From positions 1-5,845 of the forward strand of contig NZ_CALEVF010000085.1 in the NCBI RefSeq assembly GCF_937920395.1: a stretch of 5,845 bases of DNA, given 5' to 3'. Within the stretch, counting starts at the first letter, position 1, and each line of letters begins with the position of its first letter. This document shows positions 1 to 4,869 of this stretch, in pieces. The translations under genes and the position numbers were made by a program. Source of the stretch: an uncultured Clostridium sp. (GTDB lineage: Bacteria > Bacillota > Clostridia > Clostridiales > Clostridiaceae). The notes beneath the pieces are model-generated. The model ran no database searches and was not told the DNA's origin. It worked only from the letters and a program-made list of their open reading frames with translations.

Positions 1-436
1 GACCAGTATTACAATTTGTATAATCAACATGATTAAATCTATCAAGCTCTTTATCTGATCTTGTTAACTCATGTTTCTTAATTGTGTTCTTTATATAATC
101 ATCTATTGATACACAAGCAACTATACCCGTTTGAGATCTACCGTCCATTATTTGTCTATAAATATACATACATGGTTTTTCGTCTTGAATATAGACTTTA
201 TCACTAATCATCTTTTGAAGATTTTCTCTAGCCTTTAAATAAACTTGCTTATCGTGTATATCTATATCTTTGGGTAAATCTATTTCTGATTTATCAACAT
301 GTAGAAATGAATAAGGGTTACCCTCTACCATTGCCAGGGCTTCTTCACTGTCCATAACATCATAAGGAAGAGCTGATACTTTTTCTACTAAATCTAATTG
401 TGGTCTGTACGCTTTAAAAGGTCTTATTATAGCCAT
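1..436 (-). CDS. DUF1015 family protein, N-terminal 145 residues (3' end outside window)
   Basis: The reading frame starts with ATG at 436 and stays open to the left edge, so only 145 residues of a protein usually around 400 residues long are seen. The ATG has an ideal Shine-Dalgarno (AGGAGGG at 443-449, 6 bases away). I recognise the DUF1015 family from its opening (MAIIRPFKAYRP), PYDVM (24-28), NPYSFLHVDK (40-49), MDGRSQTG (97-104) and the charged segment KKHELTRSDKE (120-130). There is no signal peptide or membrane segment, so it is probably cytoplasmic. It begins 26 bases after the serA stop and must be the third gene of the serine operon. The biochemical function is not established to my knowledge. 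Co-location with serA and an aminotransferase is a recurring arrangement in Firmicutes and suggests a role in serine or phosphoserine metabolism, which is inference only. Confidence 0.9.
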   Translation of the reverse strand, partial: MAIIRPFKAYRPQLDLVEKVSALPYDVMDSEEALAMVEGNPYSFLHVDKSEIDLPKDIDIHDKQVYLKARENLQKMISDKVYIQDEKPCMYIYRQIMDGRSQTGIVACVSIDDYIKNTIKKHELTRSDKELDRFNHVDYTNCNTG

Positions 437-462
437 AGTTGTCCCTCCTGCAATCAATCATT

Positions 463-1374
463 TTATTTGAAAAATCTAATAATAATCTCCATTATCTCAT
501 TGCCTATTCTTGTTTGAGCTTCTTTTGTAGCAGCCCCTATATGAGGCGACACAGAAACTTTTGGATTATTAACTAAAGCTTCATTTTTTGTTGGTTCCTC
601 AACAAAAACATCCACACCAGCTCCTGCTAATTTACCATTATCTAATGCTTCTACTAAAGCAGCCTCATCAACTACTCCACCTCTAGCACAGTTAATTAAA
701 AATGCACCATCCTTCATCATTGCTAATTGATCTTTTCCTATAGTAGCTCCATGCTCTTTAATGAATGGTATGTGTAATGACACATAATCTGATTTTTTTA
801 ATACATCATTTAGTTCACAGTACTCATACTCATTGAATCCCTTAGCTTTCCCTGTTATATCTGTATATATAACTTTCATACCAAGTGCAGATGCTTTTTT
901 AGCTAACTCCTTAGATATTCTTCCAAATCCTATTAGCCCTAATGTCTTTCCGCAAATTTCCACTCCTGTGTATTTTTTCTTATCCCATATTCTCTGCCTC
1001 ATAGCTACATTTGATATATTAACAAATCTTGACACTGCAAACATATGTGCAAGTACTAGTTCAGCTACAGATGCACTACTCGAATTAGGGGTATTCTTTA
1101 CTTTTATTCCTTTACCCTTAGCATAATCTACATCAATGTTATCAACTCCTACTCCTCCACGAATTATTAGCTTTAATCTTCCCGATTCCGCTGCTTTATC
1201 AATTATTGCCTTTCTAACCTTTGTTGCAGATCTAACAACAATTACATCGAATTTCTTTAACTCATCACCTAAAAGTTCTGGATCATAAAATTTTTCAACA
1301 ATTTCAAAGCCCTTATTCTTCAACTCCTCAATTGCACCTTTTTCCATACCGTCAGTAACTAACACTCTAATCAT
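463..1374 (-). CDS. serA: D-3-phosphoglycerate dehydrogenase, short form without ACT domain
   Basis: SerA oxidises 3-phosphoglycerate to 3-phosphohydroxypyruvate with NAD, the first step of serine synthesis in the cytoplasm. The 303-residue protein has the full D-2-hydroxyacid dehydrogenase layout. Residues 1-97 and the C-terminal end form the substrate domain, including RSATKV (48-53) and the GGVGVDNID turn (73-81). The nucleotide-binding domain (about 98-280) has the loop GFGRIS (149-154), with Ser where the third Gly is usual, and Asp172 at the end of the second strand, favouring NAD over NADP. The catalytic residues are Arg231 (in NCARGG), Glu260 (in VEEP) and His278 (in SPHIGAAT). The protein ends right after the catalytic domain, so it lacks the ACT domain of longer SerA proteins and probably is not inhibited by serine through that route. 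The ATG has AGGAGG at 1381-1386, 6 bases away. It sits second in the operon, between the aminotransferase and DUF1015 genes. A related 2-hydroxyacid dehydrogenase activity is possible but less likely given the neighbours. Confidence 0.93.
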   Translation of the reverse strand: MIRVLVTDGMEKGAIEELKNKGFEIVEKFYDPELLGDELKKFDVIVVRSATKVRKAIIDKAAESGRLKLIIRGGVGVDNIDVDYAKGKGIKVKNTPNSSSASVAELVLAHMFAVSRFVNISNVAMRQRIWDKKKYTGVEICGKTLGLIGFGRISKELAKKASALGMKVIYTDITGKAKGFNEYEYCELNDVLKKSDYVSLHIPFIKEHGATIGKDQLAMMKDGAFLINCARGGVVDEAALVEALDNGKLAGAGVDVFVEEPTKNEALVNNPKVSVSPHIGAATKEAQTRIGNEIMEIIIRFFK

Positions 1375-1415
1375 TAAAATCCTCCTAAATAATTTTTTTA
1401 TACTCCATTAAACTT

Positions 1416-1460
1416 AAATTAAGAATGAAAAATCACACTATAATTTTTCATTCTTAATTT
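1416..1460. repeat. Perfect 18-bp inverted repeat between the aminotransferase gene and serA
   Basis: The arms 1416-1433 and 1443-1460 are exact reverse complements (18 of 18) around a 9-base loop. The stem is almost all A/T with only two G-C pairs. It fills most of the gap between the two genes. On the transcribed (minus) strand no U-run follows the stem, so it does not look like an ordinary terminator. It could be a copy of a short dispersed intergenic repeat, or an RNA hairpin that protects or processes the mRNA between the two genes. The sequence alone does not decide between these. Confidence 0.8.
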
Positions 1461-1473
1461 TTATTTTTATTTA

Positions 1474-2544
1474 TTAAAGTCCTAAAATATCATTAATTAT
1501 TACTAATAACTCTTTTACTTCTTCTGGCGTAGTTTCAGCCATATGTGCGATTCTAAATGTCTTATCCTTTAACTTCCCATAACCATTAGAAATCATAAAT
1601 CCTCTTTCTCCTAATTCCTTGTTTAAATCTGAAATATTAATTCCTTTTGTATTTTTAATAGTAGTTACTGTATTTGAAAGAAATTTTTCATTTGGAAATA
1701 TTGCAAAATTTTCTCTAGCCCACTCGCGGACAACCTCCGCTCCCGCTATATGCCTAGCATACCTATTTTCTAATCCTTCTTCTAATATCTTATCTAATTG
1801 ATAATCTAAAGCGAACATATGTGAAAGAGATGGCGTAGATGGATATTGATAATCCTTCTTTTGTATACAATCATATAATCCTAATAAATCGAAATACACT
1901 CCTCTGTTTGTAACTAGTTTAGCTCTATCTACCGCTTTTTTAGAGAATGTGCAAATAGACATTCCTGCAGGTAACCCTAAACATTTTTGAGTTGAAGTTA
2001 TACAAATATCTATTGCCCAGTCATCAACATTTACTTCTGTTCCAGCGGCATTACTTACAGTATCTACACATACCACAACCTGCGGATACCTTTTATAAAT
2101 CGATGAAAGATCTTCTATATTATTCATAAGTCCGGTTGAAGTCTCATTCATAGTAATAGTTATTAAATCATATTTACCTGTTTTCAATACTTCGTCTATC
2201 ATTTCTTTAGTTGTTGGTTGTCCCCATTCAGATTCAAATTTATCAGCCGGTACTCCATTAGCCATACACATTTGGAACCATCTATTCCCAAATGCTCCAA
2301 CTGAAAATATTGCTGCCCTTTTTGCTGTACATGAGCGAACAGCTCCTTCCATTAATCCACTTCCTGAGCTAGTTGAAAGTAGTATTTCTTCTTTAGTATT
2401 AAAAACTTTTCTCATTTTATCGCTTATGTTTCTTTGTAATGTTGATGCTTCCTTACCTCTATGTGATATCTGAGGAGTAGCCATTTTTTGAAGTACATCT
2501 TGCGCCACTTCTACTGGTCCCGGTATAAATAATCTTTTATGCAT
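1474..2544 (-). CDS. Class V aminotransferase (alanine-glyoxylate type), probable phosphoserine aminotransferase
   Basis: This is a PLP-dependent fold-type I aminotransferase of the alanine-glyoxylate/serine-pyruvate group, 356 residues, the usual size. Numbered from the chosen ATG, visible features are the N-terminal PGPVEV segment, the phosphate-binding SGSG (60-63), NETSTG (132-137), the cofactor-ring Asp161 (in CVDTVS), the Schiff-base Lys187 (in TSTQKCLG) and Arg331 near the C-terminus (in FRIAHM), the expected binder of the substrate carboxylate. The gene directly before serA suggests it converts 3-phosphohydroxypyruvate plus glutamate to phosphoserine, doing the job of SerC although it is not of the classical SerC group. 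Alanine-glyoxylate or serine-pyruvate transamination is the alternative. The longest frame begins with GTG at 2550, but GGAGG directly abuts that codon. The ATG at 2544 sits 6 bases from it, so 2544 is the better start. A 99-base gap containing an inverted repeat separates it from serA. Confidence 0.9.
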   Translation of the reverse strand: MHKRLFIPGPVEVAQDVLQKMATPQISHRGKEASTLQRNISDKMRKVFNTKEEILLSTSSGSGLMEGAVRSCTAKRAAIFSVGAFGNRWFQMCMANGVPADKFESEWGQPTTKEMIDEVLKTGKYDLITITMNETSTGLMNNIEDLSSIYKRYPQVVVCVDTVSNAAGTEVNVDDWAIDICITSTQKCLGLPAGMSICTFSKKAVDRAKLVTNRGVYFDLLGLYDCIQKKDYQYPSTPSLSHMFALDYQLDKILEEGLENRYARHIAGAEVVREWARENFAIFPNEKFLSNTVTTIKNTKGINISDLNKELGERGFMISNGYGKLKDKTFRIAHMAETTPEEVKELLVIINDILGL

Positions 2545-2550
2545 ATTCAC

Positions 2551-2555
2551 CCTCC
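2551..2555 (-). promoter_or_regulatory. Ribosome binding site that decides the aminotransferase start
   Basis: On the minus strand GGAGG is followed at once by GTGAATATG. A site with no spacer cannot serve the GTG at 2550, whereas the 6-base distance to the ATG at 2544 is ideal. The protein therefore most likely begins MHKRLFIPGP. Confidence 0.8.
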
Positions 2556-2604
2556 AAATTTATTGTTTCCACCCTTATTTTTTATATTTTCATTAGTTTT
2601 AAGC

Positions 2605-2647
2605 ATTATACTTAGCTTATTTTAACACTTAAGTATATATTTCTCAA
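2605..2647 (-). promoter_or_regulatory. Candidate sigma-A promoter(s) of the serine operon
   Basis: On the minus strand TTGAGA (2642-2647) is followed after exactly 17 bases by TAAAAT (2619-2624), a good housekeeping match. An overlapping second option is TTAAGT (2627-2632), 16 bases, then TATAAT (2605-2610). Either would give a leader of roughly 55-70 bases before the aminotransferase ATG. The region is very AT-rich, so chance matches are likely, but the spacing and the position in front of a three-gene operon support a real promoter. Confidence 0.5.
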
Positions 2648-2670
2648 TATACTAAAATAAATATTAAGCT
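2614..2670. repeat. Imperfect inverted repeat overlapping the serine operon promoter
   Basis: The outer arms AGCTTA (2614-2619) and TAAGCT (2665-2670) and the inner arms AGTATAT (2632-2638) and ATATACT (2647-2653) are nested around a shared centre, with mismatched A/T bases between them. The candidate -35 box (2642-2647) lies in the central loop and the first -10 box lies in the left arm. This is the geometry of a repressor operator. In sequence this AT-rich, weak palindromes also arise by chance. Confidence 0.35.
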
Positions 2671-2770
2671 CATATAACTGTATATTCTATAATATATTGT
2701 ATTCCTTTATAAATAATATTTAATGATATGTGTAAACACTATAAAAATAATAATATTTATTGTAATTAGT

Positions 2771-2811
2771 TCAACCCCATACAACAAATACTCTTTGTTA
2801 TATGGGGTTGA
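2771..2811 (-). terminator. Long stable hairpin downstream of the 62-residue gene, possible terminator without U-tract
   Basis: The arms 2771-2788 and 2794-2811 pair over 18 bases around a 5-base loop. Four consecutive G-C pairs near the base make it by far the most stable structure in this AT-rich region. The only non-Watson-Crick position is G-U when transcribed from the minus strand but A-C when transcribed from the plus strand, so minus-strand RNA is favoured. It lies 48 bases past the stop of the 62-residue gene. No run of U follows the stem, so termination is plausible but not assured. Confidence 0.5.
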
Positions 2812-2859
2812 TGTTAAAACTTTTATTTAAAATGCATTGTTATAATATAAATAACGATA

Positions 2860-3048
2860 TTAAGATTGATCTAATCCAGCTAGAACTTTATCATACAAAT
2901 TAATTTCACACTTGTTGTTTTTTAAATGCTGGCAATTATCACAACTTTTACTATACGCTGTACCTATTGAAGACTGAAATCCTGTTCCTATTGAGTCATA
3001 TCCATTACAACTATTTGCCACATGTGACATCTGCTCTATATTTGACAT
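2860..3048 (-). CDS. Small conserved-looking Cys-containing protein, 62 residues, function unknown
   Basis: I do not recognise a characterised family. The gene is credible because ATG at 3048 has a strong Shine-Dalgarno (AGGAGG, 9 bases upstream) and its own flanking regulatory regions. The protein has four cysteines: Cys14, then the cluster C36-x2-C39-x7-C47, which could bind a metal. Before the cluster is a tandem near-repeat, SIGTGFQS (19-26) and SIGTAYSK (27-34), with an aromatic residue (Phe24, Tyr32) at a near-equivalent place in each. The C-terminal part (LYDKVLAGLDQS) looks like a short amphipathic helix. There is no signal peptide or membrane segment. It appears to be transcribed alone, between the terminator of the upstream run and a hairpin downstream. 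A stress, sporulation or metal-related role is possible, but nothing here proves one. Confidence 0.75.
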   Translation of the reverse strand: MSNIEQMSHVANSCNGYDSIGTGFQSSIGTAYSKSCDNCQHLKNNKCEINLYDKVLAGLDQS

Positions 3049-3092
3049 AATATTAAACCTCCTAAAGTTTAAAATCTAATTGATTTATATTT

Positions 3093-3120
3093 ATTATTTC
3101 CATAATTCCATCAAATAAAC
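3093..3120 (-). promoter_or_regulatory. Candidate promoter of the 62-residue gene, resembling a forespore sigma-F type site
   Basis: On the minus strand GTTTA (3116-3120) is followed after 14 bases by GGAAATAAT (3093-3101). This resembles the GYWTA and GGnnAnAAT elements described for sigma-F promoters of spore formers. A convincing housekeeping promoter is not seen here: TTGATG is followed by TA-rich hexamers only at poor spacings of 15 or 19. The match is short and from memory of the consensus, so this is a weak call. Confidence 0.25.
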
Positions 3121-3164
3121 CCTATGTACCTTTTTATTGTTTAAAATTTTGTTTAATATTTCAT

Positions 3165-3206
3165 ATAAAACAAAAGCTACTAAAACATAAAATGTTCTAA
3201 TAGCTT
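3165..3206 (-). terminator. Intrinsic terminator after the Nudix / TIM-barrel / Cys-rich gene run
   Basis: The minus-strand RNA forms a 14-pair stem from arms 3193-3206 and 3174-3187 with a 5-base loop, fully paired if two G-U pairs are allowed, followed by UUGUUUUAU. On the plus strand the two G-U positions become A-C mismatches, so it works for minus-strand transcripts. It lies 43 bases after the stop of the 61-residue gene and closes that transcription unit. Confidence 0.75.
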
Positions 3207-3248
3207 ATATTCGTTTTTTTATAATTAAAATAACCTCTAAGTATTTTA

Positions 3249-3434
3249 TTAATGGGTTTCCCACCAATAATCCTTTATATTGATTATAGACTCAGTTTCC
3301 CTACAATACTTTGTAGTTAAACACTGCCTTAAATTTCTTGGGCATCTTTTACATACACAATCAGTTACTTCACTACTGCACTGTTTTGTTAAAGCTTCAG
3401 GACAATGAATACAATTATCTCCACCTACAGCCAT
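3249..3434 (-). CDS. Small protein with eight cysteines, 61 residues, function unknown
   Basis: I do not recognise a characterised family. Eight of 61 residues are Cys (8, 11, 19, 26, 28, 31, 38, 44), arranged as CxxCP, then C, then CxCxxCPRN, then two more before residue 45. Residues 29-46 are basic (KRCPRNLRQC and KYCRE). The tail is aromatic and acidic (KDYWWETH). The pattern suggests a zinc- or iron-sulfur-binding knuckle in the cytoplasm, since no leader peptide or hydrophobic segment is present. The ATG at 3434 has GGTAGGTGAT just upstream. It starts 49 bases after the TIM-barrel gene with no visible promoter between, and a terminator follows, so it is the last gene of that operon. A maturase-dependent peptide precursor was considered, but no radical SAM enzyme is in the window. 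Confidence 0.78.
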   Translation of the reverse strand: MAVGGDNCIHCPEALTKQCSSEVTDCVCKRCPRNLRQCLTTKYCRETESIINIKDYWWETH

Positions 3435-3483
3435 TTTATCACCTACCGTTTTAGTTGAAATTATTTTATTAATAACTTAAACA

Positions 3484-4206
3484 TTATTTTTCTGTATCTT
3501 CCGTCTTATAAATTGTTCTGTACTTGATCATTATTTCATTTAAAATATCCGCTACTATAGGTGGCGTATATGTAATTGCATTAGCACCAGCTTTTATAGT
3601 TTCTCTTATCGTGTCATTATCAGGACCTCCAGTTGCAATTATTGGGAAATCAGGATGTTTTTCTCTTATTTTCCCTACTATATAAGCTGTTTTTCTAGCA
3701 CCAGATACATTAATTATAGTCGCTCCGGCTCTTATTCTTGCCTCTATATCTTCAAATTCTGATACAACTGTAACTATTATTGGAATATCTATAGTTTCCC
3801 TTACTTGTGTTATAACTTCATTAGATATTGGACTATTAACTACTATTCCCATTGCACCTTTAAATTCAGCATCTAATGCTAAATTTGTTACTCTCTTCCC
3901 TGTAGTAATTCCTCCTCCAACGCCACAAAACACTGGTACATCAGCTGCAAGTACTAATGCTTCTGTTATTATAGGCTGAGGGGTAAACGGATATACTGCA
4001 ATAATTGCATCAGCATTTGTATTTCTTATAACCGCTACATCTGTAGTAAAAACAAAAGACTTTAATCTTTTACCAAATATCACAATTCCAGTAGCATCTC
4101 TTATCGCAGTTGGTAACTCTATCATATGTCTCCTTAAGTTTCCTGTTATCTGAGGTGCCTTTTGATACATAATTTTTTCTTTAACTTCTTTAGCTTCTTC
4201 TTTCAT
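3484..4206 (-). CDS. TIM-barrel protein of uncertain function (often annotated only as 'hydrolase')
   Basis: The 240-residue protein has the alternating strand-helix pattern of a (beta/alpha)8 barrel of the phosphate-binding type. Strand-like segments include AIIAVYPF (67-74), VPVFCGVGGG (90-99), GAMGIVVNSP (117-126), IPIIVTVVSE (141-150), ATIINVSGA (162-170) and FPIIATGGP (187-195). The glycine-rich loops GVGGGITTGKR (95-105) and ATGGP (191-195) are where phosphate groups sit in related barrels such as HisA/HisF or NanE-type enzymes. I know similar clostridial proteins with the same opening (YQKAPQITGNLRRHMIELP), annotated as hydrolase without experimental support. The substrate is unknown, and a phosphorylated small molecule is inference. 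The start at 4206 has GGGAGAG (4215-4221) upstream. The Met at residue 13 is an alternative with no such site. It lies 46 bases after the Nudix gene and 49 before the Cys-rich gene, probably on one transcript. Confidence 0.85.
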   Translation of the reverse strand: MKEEAKEVKEKIMYQKAPQITGNLRRHMIELPTAIRDATGIVIFGKRLKSFVFTTDVAVIRNTNADAIIAVYPFTPQPIITEALVLAADVPVFCGVGGGITTGKRVTNLALDAEFKGAMGIVVNSPISNEVITQVRETIDIPIIVTVVSEFEDIEARIRAGATIINVSGARKTAYIVGKIREKHPDFPIIATGGPDNDTIRETIKAGANAITYTPPIVADILNEIMIKYRTIYKTEDTEK

Positions 4207-4252
4207 TTTAATTTCTCTCCCTTCTACTCGTTATCCAATATTTATATTGCTT

Positions 4253-4780
4253 CTACTTTATATCACATCTATAAGCCTTTTCTCCTGTATATTTAATTTC
4301 CTTTAACAATTTTCTTACTACTCTCTTACCTATCTCATCTTCACTCATTTCACATATAGCATCATCTATGTTTTCCCAATTAGCACAATCAACCTCAGGT
4401 GATTTCTCTATATTTCCATCAACATACTTAGCCATAAATGTTAACATTATAATTTCTTTAGAAGCTAAATAATCACTCCCCAAATATTTAATTTCTCCAA
4501 CAGTTATCCCCGTTTCCTCTTTAACTTCTCTATACACAGTGTCTTCAACAGATTCTCCATTAGTTACATATCCTGATACCAGCACCTTTGAATTCTTAAA
4601 TGTATAACTTTGTTTAAGTAGTAATATTTCATTTCCCTTCATAACTGCAACTACTACACATGGTTTGGGTGTGTCAAAATACATAATATCATCCACGGGA
4701 CAATATGGAACTGCCCCTTCATCCCAACTGTCTCTTTCTATTAATTTTTCTCCACAAATTGGACAATATATAAATTTCAA
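4253..4780 (-). CDS. Zinc-ribbon Nudix hydrolase (NADH pyrophosphatase-like), TTG start
   Basis: Nudix enzymes cleave nucleoside diphosphates linked to another group (NADH, ADP-ribose, CoA and others), using a metal bound by the Nudix box. The box is perfect here: G70-x5-E76-x7-R84-E85-V-K-E88-E89-T-G91-I92. An N-terminal ribbon has C6-x2-C9 and C27, with Asp30 where a fourth metal-binding Cys would be. This architecture resembles NudC-type NADH pyrophosphatases, but the SQPWPFP motif of that group is not present, so the substrate is open. At 175 residues it is much shorter than NudC and lacks its extra N-terminal domain. The start is TTG at 4780: AAGGAGGG (4787-4794) is 6 bases upstream, an in-frame TAA lies two codons before it, and any later start would remove C6 and C9. 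It heads a likely operon with the TIM-barrel and Cys-rich genes, a link that suggests handling of a nucleotide or phosphorylated metabolite. Confidence 0.92.
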   Translation of the reverse strand: MKFIYCPICGEKLIERDSWDEGAVPYCPVDDIMYFDTPKPCVVVAVMKGNEILLLKQSYTFKNSKVLVSGYVTNGESVEDTVYREVKEETGITVGEIKYLGSDYLASKEIIMLTFMAKYVDGNIEKSPEVDCANWENIDDAICEMSEDEIGKRVVRKLLKEIKYTGEKAYRCDIK

Positions 4781-4786
4781 ATTTTA

Positions 4787-4794
4787 CCCTCCTT
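4787..4794 (-). promoter_or_regulatory. Ribosome binding site that fixes the TTG start of the Nudix gene
   Basis: AAGGAGGG on the minus strand is followed after 6 bases by TTG. An in-frame TAA stop lies between the site and the TTG, so no upstream start exists, and the zinc-ribbon cysteines begin five codons later. TTG initiation is therefore well supported. Confidence 0.85.
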
Positions 4795-4809
4795 AATGCC
4801 TATGTTATT

Positions 4810-4838
4810 AGTCTAATACTATTTAGGCTTTTATTCAA
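4810..4838 (-). promoter_or_regulatory. Candidate promoter of the Nudix / TIM-barrel / Cys-rich operon
   Basis: On the minus strand TTGAAT (4833-4838) is followed after 17 bases by TAGACT (4810-4815). The -35 is good and the -10 is mediocre. It would give a leader of about 20 bases ending in the strong ribosome binding site. No clear terminator separates sfsA from this gene, so read-through from sfsA may also contribute. Confidence 0.4.
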
Positions 4839-4869
4839 TTAAAATAAGCATCATTAATAATTTTAATAA

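Larger units (their letters stand above)
2545..2859. other. 315-base gene-free region between the 62-residue ORF and the serine operon
   Basis: The region is extremely A/T-rich. It holds, from right to left, the long GC-clamped hairpin at 2771-2811, then about 100 bases (2671-2770) in which I see no gene or compact structure, then the promoter and dyad at 2605-2670 and the leader with its ribosome binding site. There is no reading frame with a start and Shine-Dalgarno on either strand, and no T-box or other riboswitch I can recognise. Confidence 0.6.

Noticed and set aside
833..1126. Plus-strand reading frame of 97 codons
   Set aside because: It lies wholly inside serA on the opposite strand, shows no family resemblance and has no ribosome binding site.
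1619..1801. Plus-strand reading frame of 60 codons
   Set aside because: It is antisense to the well-supported aminotransferase gene, with no ribosome binding site or recognisable protein.
2545..2770. T-box (serine) riboswitch upstream of the serine operon
   Set aside because: A segment AGGGTGG occurs on the minus strand at about 2570, but the rest of the T-box consensus (ACCGCG), a specifier stem and an antiterminator/terminator pair are absent, and the region is almost pure A/T.
3249..3434. SCIFF-type or other RiPP precursor peptide
   Set aside because: Cys richness invites the idea, but the spacing is that of metal-binding knuckles. There is no leader-core boundary, and no radical SAM maturase or transporter is present in the window.
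4821..4852. Possible terminator between sfsA and the Nudix gene
   Set aside because: The inverted repeat (GCTTATT against AATAAAAGC) needs a bulge and has only two G-C pairs at its base, with no U-run. It is too weak to call.
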